Shown: positions 16,782 through 26,529 of the stretch, one piece after another
Position numbering within the stretch: the stretch's first letter is position 1
Layout of the letters: each line of letters starts with the position of its first letter
Origin: Neiella litorisoli
GTDB taxonomy: Bacteria > Pseudomonadota > Gammaproteobacteria > Enterobacterales > Neiellaceae
Assembly (NCBI RefSeq): GCF_014773395.1
Contig: NZ_JACXAF010000016.1
Span: 1-64,000 of the forward strand
Reading direction: 5' to 3'
Length of the DNA stretch: 64,000 nt
Notes under the pieces: model-generated
The model's database searches: none
What the model saw: the letters and a program-made list of their open reading frames with translations, nothing else
Told to the model about the DNA's origin: nothing
Program-made: the position numbers and the translations under genes

Positions 16782-18755
16782 TTACCAAACTTCGTCTTCT
16801 GCGATTAAAGTGCCGTCGGCCTGACGTTTTTGATATTCCAGCTGCATTTTGTTGCGCAGCAGGACGGAAGGATCATCCGGCAGGCGCTCTAATTGAACTT
16901 CTCGAACCGGTTGTTGCTCATCCGTTGGTTCATCTTCGGAGCCCGCAACCGCTTGCCCTGCTTGTGGCTGGTCAAGCTCCGGCGTTTGCTCCTGCTGATC
17001 AGGTTGGCCTTGATTCGACTGTGGCGGTGACTCTGCGTTGTCCGGCTGTTGCTGCTGTGACTCGGATTCGGACTGTTGCGCAAGATCTGGTTGCAATTCG
17101 CTATCGGCTTGCTCATCTTGCTGCTGTTGTTCAGCATCACGATTAGCCGAATCATTTGACTGTTGATCCTTGCTGTCATTGGCATCTGGCTGGTCATTAG
17201 CAGACTCTTGCTGGTCATCGCTTTGCTGTGAAGAGTCATCAGATTGCGAGTCGGACTGCTGATCATTTTGCCCTGATGACTGCTCTTGAGATTGCTGTTG
17301 TGACTGATCCTGATTCTGCTCATTTGATGAATCCGAGTCCTGCTGCGAATCATCAGACTGATCGGACTGCTGGTTTTGTTGATCTTGCTGTTGTTGCTGA
17401 TCTTGCAATTGCTCTAGCAGTTCTTTGTTGGCTTTGGCGTCACTGAAATCGGGGCGTCGATCAAGTGCCTGTTGATATGCAGCAATTGCCTCATCGTATT
17501 GGCCAAGCTGGGCCAGCGCATTGCCCAGATTGTAGCGACCATCGGCTGATTCCACTTGCTGAAACTGCTCCGCGGCTTGTTGATAGTCACCGGCTCGATA
17601 GTGAGCCATGCCTTTGCGCATGGGGTCGTTAAACAGCTCGGCTGCTTGTTGATGTTGGCCCTGCTCAAAAGCTTGCTGGCCCTGTTGAGCCTTGGTTTGC
17701 CACATATCTTGCCAAGTTACCGCGACACTTTGATGAGACGGCAACACAATACATAGCGCTAATATTGCGATGGCACCTCGGCGAAATAATAAGATCATTA
17801 ATGGCGCCAACAGTAATGCTAGATATGGCCCGGCATCGGCGCGCAATTCTGCGGTAAGTTGCTGTTGCTCATTGGTTGATGATTTGGCGGCTGCTTTGGT
17901 GGTGTTGACCAAATAATCAATGTCGCGATTCGAATCGGTTAGAGCAATGGCGACACCGCCAAACTCCGAAGCCAGCGATTTGCTGATGGCTGGATCGGCG
18001 GTTGGCACTGAAATTTCACCACGACTGTTTTTTAACAGCTCGCCATTGGGCAATTGAATCGGGGCGCCCGCTGCGGTGCCTATTTGCAAAATATTGAGCC
18101 GCAAATCAGTCCCCTGAAGACTATCGCGAATTGCCTCTACACGCTGTTCGTTGATGCCATCGGTAAACAGAATAATGTTACCACTGCTGTGGCCCGCTTG
18201 ATTCAACAAGGCCACCGCTTGTTCAATTGCACGGTCTGGGCGCGATCCATAAGACGGCATGATATCCGGACTGAGCGAGTTGATCAGGGTCGTGAGGGTT
18301 CGAGCATCGCCAGTCATCGGGCTAATCACAAAGGCATCGCCAGCGTAGGCGATCAGGCCCGTTTCTCCGCCGCCGCGACTGTGGCTGGCATTGACAAAAT
18401 CAATGGCTTTGTAGCGCAACCGAGCTAAGCGGTTGGGCTTAACATCTGTTGCCCACACCGACAGCGACATGTCTAACACCAGTACACGGGCTTGTTCCGA
18501 GCTGACCAGAGGTGTGCTTTGGCGACTGAAGCTTGGTCCGGCGCCAGCGATAATCGCAACCAACAGCGCTGTCAGTACGATAGGCGTTGGTCCCTTGCTG
18601 GCTTTGGGCTGCTCAAGCATATGCTGGCGTAAGTGACTGGCGACCAACTGTTGGACCTTGCCGCCTTGCTGGCGTCGGGGCAATGACAGCAGCGATAGCA
18701 GTAACCAAGGTAGTAGGCACCAGAGCCACTCTGGGCGGATCCAAGCGAAGTCCAT
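16782..18755 (-). CDS. BatB/BatC-type VWA plus TPR membrane protein with Gln/Asp-rich tail
   Basis: 657 residues. Two membrane segments flank an extracytoplasmic von Willebrand A domain whose MIDAS motif reads DMSLS (about residue 94). Further hydrophobic segments lie near residues 305-340. Two or three TPR repeats follow (about 350-440). Residues from about 445 to 620 are extremely rich in Gln, Asp, Ser, Asn and Glu and are probably disordered. In many bacteria BatB and BatC are separate; here they are fused. The stop codon of batA overlaps its start by one base. The low-complexity DNA generates spurious long ORFs in other frames. Confidence 0.87.
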   Translation of the reverse strand: MDFAWIRPEWLWCLLPWLLLSLLSLPRRQQGGKVQQLVASHLRQHMLEQPKASKGPTPIVLTALLVAIIAGAGPSFSRQSTPLVSSEQARVLVLDMSLSVWATDVKPNRLARLRYKAIDFVNASHSRGGGETGLIAYAGDAFVISPMTGDARTLTTLINSLSPDIMPSYGSRPDRAIEQAVALLNQAGHSSGNIILFTDGINEQRVEAIRDSLQGTDLRLNILQIGTAAGAPIQLPNGELLKNSRGEISVPTADPAISKSLASEFGGVAIALTDSNRDIDYLVNTTKAAAKSSTNEQQQLTAELRADAGPYLALLLAPLMILLFRRGAIAILALCIVLPSHQSVAVTWQDMWQTKAQQGQQAFEQGQHQQAAELFNDPMRKGMAHYRAGDYQQAAEQFQQVESADGRYNLGNALAQLGQYDEAIAAYQQALDRRPDFSDAKANKELLEQLQDQQQQQDQQNQQSDQSDDSQQDSDSSNEQNQDQSQQQSQEQSSGQNDQQSDSQSDDSSQQSDDQQESANDQPDANDSKDQQSNDSANRDAEQQQQDEQADSELQPDLAQQSESESQQQQPDNAESPPQSNQGQPDQQEQTPELDQPQAGQAVAGSEDEPTDEQQPVREVQLERLPDDPSVLLRNKMQLEYQKRQADGTLIAEDEVW

Positions 18756-19774
18756 CAGCGCCCCCTCCGACTGGCCAAATCCGTTGCTTTATTGCCCCAT
18801 CGGCTATTGGCGACTTGTTGCCAAGCCATCAGTAATAGCGCCAGAGCCATGGCTGCCGCTAACGGGTAGAAAAATACATCGATCACTGGCCGATAAAAGG
18901 TTTCATCACTGGCGGTTGGCTCCAGTGCATCAATCGTTTGATAGATTTGCTCAAGGCTCTGACCGTCCGTAGCGCGGAAATACTGGCCGCCGGTGGCTTG
19001 GGCAATCGATTGCAGCGCCTCTTCGTTTAAATCTGCCGACGGATTGATATTGCGAGTACCGAGCAGTGAACGCCGCGTCATGACCTCGGCGCCAACACCG
19101 ACGGTATAAATAGTCACATTATGCTTTTGAGCCAGTTTAACTGCTTCTTCCGGCGCCAAAGAGCCAGAGGTGTTATCGCCATCGGTCAATAGCACCAGTA
19201 CTCTGTGCTCTGACTGCTGATTGAGAATTTGCTTGATGGACACACCGATAGCGTCGCCAATGGCTGTTTGGCGGCCAACTAAGCCAAGTACCGCCTCATC
19301 AAGGAAGGTGGCTACGGTAAAGCGGTCGAAGGTCAATGGCGCTTGCAGATAGGCGGTATCGGCAAACAACACTAAGCCAATCCGATCGCCCTGACGGCGC
19401 TCGATGAAGTCTTTTAGCACATGTTTGACAATAGTTAAGCGATCGACCATTTGACCGTTCAGTTGCATGTCTTGTTGGGCCATTGAACCGGAAAGGTCGA
19501 CAGCCACCATTAGATCGCGGCCTTCTAACGGTCGACCAATGGGCTCACCCTGCCATTGTGGCCGAGCAAGGGCTGCCACAAGCAATAGCCAGATAAGGGC
19601 CAGCACAATGTGGGGTAATTGAGGGTGCCGCTGCGTGGCGCCGCTGGCCACCATTGGCATCGCACTTGGCATCAGCAGTTTCATGGTTTGCCGCGGCTGC
19701 TCCGCACGAAAGCGGCGATATAACCAAGGAAGGGGCAACAGCACTAATAACCAAGGCCAGATGAAGGTGATCAT
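18755..19774 (-). CDS. batA: BatA-type VWA domain membrane protein
   Basis: 339 residues from ATG 19774, which overlaps the DUF4381 stop as ATGA; an upstream in-frame extension to 19852 lies inside the previous gene and is unlikely. N-terminal membrane segments (about residues 4-22 and 50-70) precede a VWA domain with an intact MIDAS (DLSGSM). The later motifs TDGDNTSG and IYTVGVG are typical of BatA/YwmC-like proteins. A C-terminal membrane anchor is present near residues 305-325. Together with batBC it gives the paired VWA proteins of the Bat system. Confidence 0.89.
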   Translation of the reverse strand: MITFIWPWLLVLLPLPWLYRRFRAEQPRQTMKLLMPSAMPMVASGATQRHPQLPHIVLALIWLLLVAALARPQWQGEPIGRPLEGRDLMVAVDLSGSMAQQDMQLNGQMVDRLTIVKHVLKDFIERRQGDRIGLVLFADTAYLQAPLTFDRFTVATFLDEAVLGLVGRQTAIGDAIGVSIKQILNQQSEHRVLVLLTDGDNTSGSLAPEEAVKLAQKHNVTIYTVGVGAEVMTRRSLLGTRNINPSADLNEEALQSIAQATGGQYFRATDGQSLEQIYQTIDALEPTASDETFYRPVIDVFFYPLAAAMALALLLMAWQQVANSRWGNKATDLASRRGR

Positions 19775-20331
19775 GCTGCACCTCCTGACTGCGCGAGTTG
19801 TTGGCCGGCTATTGGCGTATGAGCGGCCGTTTTCCAGCTGTTTGCTAGCCATAGTTGGCAGCTATTGAGCAGCTGCTCTTGCTGCACTGCAGACAGTGGT
19901 GTGCCGCTATAAAGGTGCTGTTGCAACAACTGACACATTTGTTCGATCTGAGGGCGCTGTTTATCGGTGCTCGATGCCTGCAACCATTGATACCAACGAC
20001 TGCCGCTGAGCTTAGCCAATTGCTCGGATTCGCCATAATGACAAGCGACGACCTTAAGTAGCTCGTTAACCTGACTCACCGATATATCTTGTGCCGATTG
20101 TTGCCATTGTTTGACTCGCTCTAAGGCTAGCTTGGCAAACCGCTTGGCTCGTTGGCGTAACCATAATTGACGACCAAACCAAGCGAGCAGTAACAGCAAC
20201 AGCGCGATCAGTAGCCACCAACCGGGCGCCAGCGGCCACCATGATACTGGAGCGGCAAGGACGATGTCTTTGAGCGGCAATTGCATCGCCGGGGCCGCTT
20301 GAGTCGTAACAAACACGCTGAGCGGGATCAT
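19771..20331 (-). CDS. DUF4381 domain-containing protein
   Basis: 186 residues with a short periplasmic N-terminus, one membrane segment (about residues 38-56) and a cytoplasmic helical domain with a conserved WYQWL stretch. DUF4381 proteins are standard members of moxR/bat operons in Shewanella-type bacteria. Both ends overlap neighbours by four bases (ATGA with the DUF58 gene and with batA), so translation is coupled through the operon. Molecular role unknown. Confidence 0.83.
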   Translation of the reverse strand: MIPLSVFVTTQAAPAMQLPLKDIVLAAPVSWWPLAPGWWLLIALLLLLLAWFGRQLWLRQRAKRFAKLALERVKQWQQSAQDISVSQVNELLKVVACHYGESEQLAKLSGSRWYQWLQASSTDKQRPQIEQMCQLLQQHLYSGTPLSAVQQEQLLNSCQLWLANSWKTAAHTPIAGQQLAQSGGAA

Positions 20332-21308
20332 GTGCTTGCTCCTTCATCAAGGTCTTGGCCGTGATGCTGCAGTTGCTGCTCGAGGCTGCTGGCGGCACTG
20401 ATCAAATACTGGTGGCGAGTCAGCTGGGCCAATACGCTTTGGCGATGGGCCAGGCCCTGCTGAATGTATTGGCGGTAGGCGCGCTGGGTGAGACTGCTGG
20501 ACAAGGTTAGGTTGCCGGTTTGATGGCCGTCGGTGATACACAGATCGTGCTGGCAGACATCAGCCAGATTCTGCTCCAGCGGATCGACGATTTGAAATGT
20601 CATCACCTGATTGTGTCTTTTCAGCAGTGATAACGCTTGGCGGGAGTCGTCGTTCAATTGTTGAAAGTCGCTGATCACCGCAATTAATGCACCGGTGTGA
20701 GCATGACGCCGCAAGTGCTCTGCCGCTTGCGCCAAGGTCGGCTGCTCAGAGAGTTGGGGCTGAGCTAAATGCTGTTGTTGGCATTCGCAAATTCGCTCAA
20801 GAACCGCGGTTAAGCCTTGGCGTCTTGGTCGGGCAGGGACTTCAGTCAATCCTGCGGGCGTCATGGCAACTAAACCAATGCGATCGCCGCCGTTAAATGC
20901 CGACCACGCCAGCGCCGCAGCTAGATAACAGGCCTGAGTGGATTTCAAATACAAGGTGGAGCCGAAGTGCATGCTGGCGGATAAATCCAACAGCACAAAA
21001 ATTGGTCGCTCGCGCTCTTCGTCGTACAGCCGAGTATGCGTTTTGCCCGTCCGCGCCGTGATCCGCCAGTCAATGGCACGAATATCATCGCCTTGTTGAT
21101 AGGCGCGCACTTCGCTGAATTCCATGCCGCGACCTTTCATGCGCGACAAATATTGACCATGGCGGCGGCCAACATTTCTTGGATCAGGGCGAAGCGCCAA
21201 CAAGCGGCTAAGGCTTTGGCAGCCCAGTAAATCGTCCATGGTGACGTGAATGCCATCACCAATGGCGGGCTGCTGTTGTTCCGGTTCTGACTTGCGCCAC
21301 CAGTTCAT
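20328..21308 (-). CDS. DUF58 domain protein
   Basis: 326-residue cytoplasmic protein. The DUF58 core is marked by GRGMEFSEVRAYQQGDDIRAIDW, and a degenerate VWA-like fold follows with a MIDAS-type LDLSASM. DUF58 proteins pair with MoxR AAA+ ATPases as their partners or substrate-binding components. The start overlaps the moxR stop by one base, and the stop overlaps the DUF4381 start. Length is normal. Confidence 0.9.
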   Translation of the reverse strand: MNWWRKSEPEQQQPAIGDGIHVTMDDLLGCQSLSRLLALRPDPRNVGRRHGQYLSRMKGRGMEFSEVRAYQQGDDIRAIDWRITARTGKTHTRLYDEERERPIFVLLDLSASMHFGSTLYLKSTQACYLAAALAWSAFNGGDRIGLVAMTPAGLTEVPARPRRQGLTAVLERICECQQQHLAQPQLSEQPTLAQAAEHLRRHAHTGALIAVISDFQQLNDDSRQALSLLKRHNQVMTFQIVDPLEQNLADVCQHDLCITDGHQTGNLTLSSSLTQRAYRQYIQQGLAHRQSVLAQLTRHQYLISAASSLEQQLQHHGQDLDEGAST

Positions 21309-22261
21309 TACGGAGCAGGCACCAGTTGCAATAGTTTTTCGACAATAGCGTCGGCACTGACGCCACTCGCTTCGGCTTGATAACTCAGCAACAAGCGGTG
21401 ACGCATGACGTTTGGAAATACCGCTTGGACATTATCTGGCGAGACAAAATCGTTGCCTTGCAACCACGCATGGGCGCGTGCGCAACGCTCTAAGGCGATT
21501 GATGCACGCGGCGATACGCCGTAAGAAAGCCATTGCGCCAACTCGTTGCTATATCGTTGCGGCTGCCGAGTGGCGATGATCAGCTCCACCAAGTAACGTT
21601 CGACAGATTCAGCCATGTGCAACGCCAGCGTTTCTTGGCGGGCAGCAAATAGCACTTGAGTCGACATCGGCGTGACTGTTTCGCCTTGCTGCGCCTGCGC
21701 CTCGCGACGATTCAAACGCAAGATTTGCTGTTCAACATCGGCATCTGGATAATCCAGGCTGAGGTGCATTAGAAATCGGTCAAGTTGGGCTTCCGGCAGC
21801 GGGTAGGTGCCTTCTTGCTCAATTGGGTTCTGCGTGGCCATCACCATAAATAAGTCAGGCAATGGGTATGTTTTGCCGCCGACGGTGATTTGTTGCTCGG
21901 CCATGGCTTCTAGCAGTGCCGACTGCACTTTTGCCGGCGCTCGGTTAATCTCATCGGCCAAAATGAGCGGATGAAACAGCGGCCCAGGCTGAAATTGGAA
22001 ACTACCATCTTCTGGCCGGTAAATGTCAGAACCAGTTAAATCAGCTGGCAGCAGATCGGGGGTGAATTGAATGCGTTGGAAGTCGCCCTCAATGCCATCT
22101 GACAAGGCCTTGACTGCCCGAGTCTTGGCCAGACCCGGCGGCCCCTCAACCAGAATATGTCCTTCCGCCAAGAGGGCGACCAACATGTTCTCTACTAACT
22201 CTGGCTGTCCGATGATCTGCGTGCTCATGTAGCGCGCAAGTGAGTCAAATGCTTGTTTCAT
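21308..22261 (-). CDS. MoxR-family AAA+ ATPase
   Basis: AAA+ ATPase, 317 residues from ATG 22261. Walker A is GPPGLAKT, Walker B is LADEINRA, and sensor 1 is ATQNPIEQEGTYPLPEAQLDRF, all classic MoxR motifs. An upstream TTG at 22375 would add 38 residues, but the family N-terminus fits the ATG (QAFDSLARYMSTQIIGQ). First gene of the Bat operon, expected to act as a chaperone-like ATPase on the VWA proteins downstream. The operon promoter should lie in 22262-22440. Confidence 0.92.
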   Translation of the reverse strand: MKQAFDSLARYMSTQIIGQPELVENMLVALLAEGHILVEGPPGLAKTRAVKALSDGIEGDFQRIQFTPDLLPADLTGSDIYRPEDGSFQFQPGPLFHPLILADEINRAPAKVQSALLEAMAEQQITVGGKTYPLPDLFMVMATQNPIEQEGTYPLPEAQLDRFLMHLSLDYPDADVEQQILRLNRREAQAQQGETVTPMSTQVLFAARQETLALHMAESVERYLVELIIATRQPQRYSNELAQWLSYGVSPRASIALERCARAHAWLQGNDFVSPDNVQAVFPNVMRHRLLLSYQAEASGVSADAIVEKLLQLVPAP

Positions 22262-22372
22262 GGATTCGAGATCGTGATTCAGGGTGATGACTTTGGGCGG
22301 TATTTTTACCGTGTCTGAAACTATTCGTCCAGTGTTTGACCCGAGTGAAAGTGAAACAGCTTGTGAATTGTC

Positions 22373-22387
22373 CAAACGTACAGTTTG
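22373..22387. promoter_or_regulatory. CAAAC-N5-GTTTG inverted repeat upstream of moxR
   Basis: A perfect 5-bp inverted repeat with a five-base spacer about 110 bases upstream of the preferred moxR start. It resembles the PsrA-type motif near fadI but with longer spacing. Assignment is tentative. Confidence 0.3.
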
Positions 22388-22438
22388 TCTAGCATCAAAA
22401 ACACGCGAAACGTTTAGCCAGTGAGCAAGATCCAGTAT

Positions 22439-22505
22439 GAGGTGCTTCAGCCTGCAAGGAGGCTGGCTGCAGAGCGCTCCAAGGATGGACTTGAGCGTCA
22501 GCGAA
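22439..22505 (+). repeat. solitary copy of dispersed repeat module A
   Basis: GAGGTGCTTCAGCC, then a hairpin (CTGCAAGG...GGCTGGCTGCAG) and AGAGCGCTCCA(A/T)GGATGGAC(T)TGAGCGTCA. This matches the module found at 39561, 39984, 40431 and 54403, but with a different inner hairpin. It lies in the 448-bp moxR-fadI gap. The rest of that gap holds promoter and operator sequence and no gene. Confidence 0.75.
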
Positions 22506-22602
22506 TGATGGAACTCGTTCTCGGGAGGCGCACAGACTGACAGTTAATACTTCAGCGAAGAGCTCGTTTTTCGGTCAGGATCACCGTTTTCTCAGCAAAA
22601 TC

Positions 22603-22616
22603 AAAACAAGTGTTTA
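22603..22616. promoter_or_regulatory. PsrA-like operator and promoter of fadIJ
   Basis: AAAC-AAGT-GTTT, an inverted repeat fitting the AAAC-N4-GTTT core of PsrA, the fatty-acid-responsive repressor of beta-oxidation genes in Shewanella- and Pseudomonas-type bacteria. It overlaps the -35 zone of a plausible promoter with -10 TACACT at 22635-22640. It is about 95 bases upstream of fadI. PsrA itself is not in the window. Confidence 0.5.
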
Positions 22617-22709
22617 AAATCAAAAAGAACCTGATACACTCCATTTTTAACAGGTCTGACCTCTTGCGTAAGCAAGGGAACATTAATAATAACGACACAG
22701 GAGCATTAC

Positions 22710-24017
22710 ATGTCCAACTCTGTGCTGACGACCCGCAGCGGCGATCGAATTGCCGTTGTCGCGGGGCTTAGGACGCCGTTTGCCAAACAAGCAACCGCTT
22801 TCCATAAAATACCGGCGGTTGAACTCGGCCAAACCGTGGTTCAAGAATTAGTGACTCGGCTGGAGTTGAGCCCCAAAGAAATTGAGCTGTTAGTCTTTGG
22901 GCAAGTCGTGCAAATGCCAGAAGCGCCAAACATTGCGCGCGAAATTGTGTTGGCCACAGGGATGGATGTCAGCACTGATGCCTACAGCGTCTCGCGCGCC
23001 TGTGCCACCAGTTTCCAAGCCGTAGCCAATGTTGCAGAGAGCATCATTGCTGGCCATACCTCGGTTGGCGTTGCCGGAGGGGCTGATTCATCATCAGTGT
23101 TGCCCATCGGTGTATCGAAAACGCTGGCAACCGCCTTGGTTGAATTGAACAAAGCGCGCACCTTTCAGCAGCGCTGGCGCATTCTGAAAAAACTACGGTT
23201 GAAGCATTTACTGCCAGTTCCGCCAGCTGTGGCCGAATATTCAACTGGGTTAAGCATGGGCGATACGGCCGAGCAAATGGCCAAGAGTCATCAAATTAGC
23301 CGTGCCGATCAAGATGCGCTTGCCCACCGATCCCACACTTTAGCAGCGAAAGCGTGGCAAGAAGGGGTAATGACAGAGCAGGTGATGACGGTTCATACCC
23401 CGCAAAACAAGCGCTTTATTGAGCAAGATAACGTATTCCGAGCGGAATCCAATCTCGAATCTTACGCCAAACTTCGTCCAGCATTTGACCGTCGCCACGG
23501 TAGTGTCACTGCGGCGAATAGTACGCCGCTCACCGACGGTGCTGCCGCTGTGGTATTGATGTCGGAGTCAAAAGCCAAGGCGCTTGGCTATGAGCCACTC
23601 GGTTACATTCGTTCTTATGGTTTCAGTGCCATTGATGTCTGGCAAGACATGCTGATGGGACCAAGTTACGCCACTCCGATTGCGCTCGATCGTGCTGGCG
23701 TTTCCCTAGCTGATTTAACCCTTATTGATATGCATGAAGCGTTTGCCGCGCAGACCTTGGCCAACGTCAAAATGTTTGGCTCAAAGCAATTCGCTCAACA
23801 AAAACTGGGCCGTGACAACGCGATTGGTGACATTGATATGGACAAGTTCAATGTCAATGGCGGCTCCATTGCCTATGGTCACCCGTTTGCTGCAACGGGC
23901 GCTCGCATGATCACTCAAACGCTCCACGAATTGAAACGTCGGGGAGGTGGTTTGGCGTTGACCACCGCTTGCGCAGCCGGTGGTTTGGGTGCAGCAATGG
24001 TTTTGGAGGCAGAATAA
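22710..24017 (+). CDS. fadI: acetyl-CoA C-acyltransferase FadI
   Basis: Thiolase of the FadIJ beta-oxidation complex; it cleaves 3-ketoacyl-CoA with CoA. 435 residues, the usual FadI length. The nucleophilic Cys is in SRACATSF (about residue 99). [13 protein letters not shown] and the late ACAAGGLG Cys complete the active site; HEAFA rather than NEAFA is characteristic of the FadI/mitochondrial trifunctional type. A Shine-Dalgarno CAGGAG precedes ATG 22710. The stop overlaps the fadJ start by one base (TAATG). Confidence 0.95.
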   Translation: MSNSVLTTRSGDRIAVVAGLRTPFAKQATAFHKIPAVELGQTVVQELVTRLELSPKEIELLVFGQVVQMPEAPNIAREIVLATGMDVSTDAYSVSRACATSFQAVANVAESIIAGHTSVGVAGGADSSSVLPIGVSKTLATALVELNKARTFQQRWRILKKLRLKHLLPVPPAVAEYSTGLSMGDTAEQMAKSHQISRADQDALAHRSHTLAAKAWQEGVMTEQVMTVHTPQNKRFIEQDNVFRAESNLESYAKLRPAFDRRHGSVTAANSTPLTDGAAAVVLMSESKAKALGYEPLGYIRSYGFSAIDVWQDMLMGPSYATPIALDRAGVSLADLTLIDMHEAFAAQTLANVKMFGSKQFAQQKLGRDNAIGDIDMDKFNVNGGSIAYGHPFAATGARMITQTLHELKRRGGGLALTTACAAGGLGAAMVLEAE

Positions 24018-26161
24018 TGAGCGAGCAAACAGCAATGGCACAACAGGCCTTTCAGTTAGCGTTTGAGCAAGAAGTTGCAGTGATCACCATGGATGTCCCT
24101 GGGGAATCGGTAAACACGCTCAAGGCAGAATTTGCAGAACAAATCCGAGCGGTGCTGCAACAGGTTCGCAGCCAAATGGCCGATCAGAGTGTTCGTGGCG
24201 TGGTGCTCATTAGCGGCAAAACCAATAGCTTTGTGGCCGGTGCAGATATCGCGATGCTCGATGCCTGCTCGACCGCGGCTGAAGCTGAATCGCTGGCACT
24301 GGCTGGGCACCAAGTGTTTGCCGAGCTTGAGCAATTTCCGGTACCGGTTGTCGCTGCCATTCATGGCACTTGCTTGGGCGGGGGCTTGGAGTTAGCGATG
24401 GCTTGTCACTGGCGAGTCATAACGGATCACGAGAAAACCCGTTTGGGCTTACCTGAAGTTCAGCTTGGCTTGCTGCCCGGAGGCGGTGGCACGCAGCGCC
24501 TGCCGCGCTTGGTTGGTATTGCCAAGTCTCTCGATATGATGCTCACCGGTAAACAGTTAAGAGCGAAGCAAGCGCTGAAGGCGAAACTAGCTGATGACAT
24601 GGTACCTGAATCAATTTTATTGGATACCGCCATTGCGCTTGCTAAAACCGGCAAGCCGGGTAAGCGCCAGGTTCAGCGCGATCTAATGGCGAAGGTACTT
24701 GAAACCAATGGCTTAGGCCGTCAGCTATTGTTTTCTCAAGCCAACAAGCAGTTGTTAGCAAAGACCAAAGGCAATTACCCTGCGCCAGAGGCAATTCTAG
24801 CCGTCGTGCGCCATGGTATTGAACGTGGTATGAAGGCCGGTCTGGCAAAAGAAGCGAAAGAGTTTGGCAAATTGGTGATGACGCCGGAATCGGAATCTTT
24901 GCGCCAGTTGTTTTTCGCTACGACTGAAATGAAAAAAGATTTTGGTGGGGGTGATGCTAAACCTGCCGCTGTAAACAAGGCGGTTGTGTTGGGTGGTGGT
25001 TTGATGGGCGGCGGTATTGCCAATGTCACGGCCATCAAAGCGGGTATCCCAACTCGCATCAAAGATATTTCTGAGCAAGGCATTAGTCATGCATTGCAAT
25101 ATAGCTATGATCGTCTGCAGCAGCAGGTTAAGCGTCGTTTCCTGAGCAAGTCTCAGAGCATTGCGAAAATGGCGAAGTTGAGCGGTACTGTCAGCTATTC
25201 TGGCGTGAAAGATGCTGACATTGTTGTTGAAGCCGTGTTTGAAGATTTATCGCTCAAGCATCAAATGGTCGCCGATATTGAAGCAAATTGCTCCGCCCAT
25301 ACCATCTTCGCCAGTAATACATCATCGTTGCCCATTGCAGATATTGCCGCTCATGCCAAGCGGCCGGAGAATGTCATCGGCCTGCATTATTTTTCGCCGG
25401 TTGACAAAATGCCACTAGTGGAAGTGATTGCTCATGAGAAGACCTCTGATCAAACCATTGCCACCACGGTCGCTTTTGCCCGCAAACAAGGCAAAACCCC
25501 GATTGTTGTAAAAGACGGAGCGGGGTTCTACGTCAATCGAATCTTAGCGTTATATGTCAATGAAGCGGCACAGCTATTGTTGGCTGGTGAGCCAATCGAT
25601 CACATCGATCGCAGCTTGGTCCAGTTTGGTTTTCCGGTTGGCCCGATGCAATTGCTGGATGAAGTCGGTATTGATGTCGGCTCAAAAATCGCACCGATCT
25701 TACAGCAGCATTTGGGAGAGCGATTCACTGCACCATCAGCCTTTGACAAATTATTGGCAGATGATCGCAAGGGTAAGAAAAACAAGCGTGGGTTCTATCA
25801 ATACAAGGGTGGCAAAGGCGCCAAGAAAGTTGATGACGGCGTTTACGGGCTACTTGGGGTAACGGCCAAGCAATCGTTACGTCAGGATGATGTGATTGAG
25901 CGCTGCGTTTTACAAATGCTCAATGAGGCGGTGCGGTGCTTGGAAGAAGGAATTATCCAGAATGCTCGCGACGGTGATATCGGAGCCATCTTTGGCATTG
26001 GCTTCCCGCCGTTTCTGGGGGGACCATTCCGCTACTTGGATTCGCTTGGTGTGGCACAGGTTGTTAGTCGGTTGCAGTCGTTGGCGGCAGCCCATGGTAG
26101 TCGGTTCGAGCCTTGTGACAAATTGCTAGAAATGGCTGAGGCTGGCGAAAGCTTTTATTAA
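24017..26161 (+). CDS. fadJ: fatty-acid oxidation multifunctional enzyme FadJ
   Basis: 714 residues, the same as E. coli FadJ. The N-terminal crotonase domain (enoyl-CoA hydratase) has [17 protein letters not shown] with its catalytic Glu and [22 protein letters not shown] with the second Glu. The 3-hydroxyacyl-CoA dehydrogenase domain starts near residue 320 with the NAD motif GGGLMGGGI; its catalytic His is in GLHYFSP. ATG 24017 follows a GGAGG and is coupled to fadI; the frame is open 48 bases further upstream inside fadI. It forms the FadIJ complex used in anaerobic or alternative beta-oxidation. Confidence 0.95.
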   Translation: MSEQTAMAQQAFQLAFEQEVAVITMDVPGESVNTLKAEFAEQIRAVLQQVRSQMADQSVRGVVLISGKTNSFVAGADIAMLDACSTAAEAESLALAGHQVFAELEQFPVPVVAAIHGTCLGGGLELAMACHWRVITDHEKTRLGLPEVQLGLLPGGGGTQRLPRLVGIAKSLDMMLTGKQLRAKQALKAKLADDMVPESILLDTAIALAKTGKPGKRQVQRDLMAKVLETNGLGRQLLFSQANKQLLAKTKGNYPAPEAILAVVRHGIERGMKAGLAKEAKEFGKLVMTPESESLRQLFFATTEMKKDFGGGDAKPAAVNKAVVLGGGLMGGGIANVTAIKAGIPTRIKDISEQGISHALQYSYDRLQQQVKRRFLSKSQSIAKMAKLSGTVSYSGVKDADIVVEAVFEDLSLKHQMVADIEANCSAHTIFASNTSSLPIADIAAHAKRPENVIGLHYFSPVDKMPLVEVIAHEKTSDQTIATTVAFARKQGKTPIVVKDGAGFYVNRILALYVNEAAQLLLAGEPIDHIDRSLVQFGFPVGPMQLLDEVGIDVGSKIAPILQQHLGERFTAPSAFDKLLADDRKGKKNKRGFYQYKGGKGAKKVDDGVYGLLGVTAKQSLRQDDVIERCVLQMLNEAVRCLEEGIIQNARDGDIGAIFGIGFPPFLGGPFRYLDSLGVAQVVSRLQSLAAAHGSRFEPCDKLLEMAEAGESFY

Positions 26162-26175
26162 CTCGACTAATGCGG

Positions 26176-26205
26176 TTGGAATTTAACCAGTCTGCCGCAT
26201 ATAAT
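26176..26205 (+). promoter_or_regulatory. sigma-70 promoter downstream of fadJ
   Basis: -35 TTGGAA (26176-26181), an 18-bp spacer, and a perfect -10 TATAAT (26200-26205). The start of transcription should be near 26212, so the following small gene has its own promoter. Confidence 0.6.
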
Positions 26206-26250
26206 GCGCGACTCGATATGACAGGACGCGATGTTACAGGAGATAAGCAG

Positions 26251-26451
26251 TTGTTGTTTTTGCTCGTTCTATTGCATACGGTACTGGCTTCAGTTGCCTA
26301 CGTGGTTGCCGCTTCAAGTGCCTTGAGCGCAAAACGGTGGGCGTTGGCGGGATTACTGCTGGGGCCAGTTGCCATGGTGATGATCCAGACTCACCGACGA
26401 ATGAACTGGCAGCGCGCCGTTGGCATTGGTAATACCGTGGTTCGCTTCTGA
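26251..26451 (+). CDS. small two-helix membrane protein
   Basis: 66 residues from TTG 26251, which has an AGGAG at 26238-26242 with ideal spacing. The frame is also open from ATG 26218 and further upstream, but starts before about 26212 would overlap the -10 element of the local promoter. Two hydrophobic helices (about residues 1-22 and 30-47) with a positively charged loop (SAKRW) and a basic tail (THRRMNWQR) suggest an inner-membrane hairpin. Family not recognised. It ends 30 bases before a terminator. Confidence 0.55.
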   Translation: MLFLLVLLHTVLASVAYVVAASSALSAKRWALAGLLLGPVAMVMIQTHRRMNWQRAVGIGNTVVRF

Positions 26452-26480
26452 TAGCAGATTTATCGTCGCTGAAACAAAGA

Positions 26481-26508
26481 AAAGGCAGGTTGAGAAACCT
26501 GCCTTTTT
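26481..26508. terminator. terminator between convergent small genes
   Basis: AAGGCAGGTT - GAGA - AACCTGCCTT followed by T residues on the plus strand. The A-rich left flank may also let it act on the minus-strand peptide operon. Confidence 0.85.
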
Positions 26509-26529
26509 AATTGCGTGCTGGTTGCGACA

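Noticed and set aside
16889-17446. Long frames on both strands over the Gln/Asp-rich tail
   Set aside because: Low-complexity CAG/GAT-rich DNA keeps several frames open; the products are Ser/Met/Asn or Ala/Asp repeats without features.
18054-18972. Plus-strand frames opposite the batA and batBC genes
   Set aside because: They are shadows of well-supported VWA genes and lack ribosome sites.
22262-22375. TTG-initiated extension of MoxR
   Set aside because: It adds 38 residues unlike the family; ATG 22261 gives the normal length.
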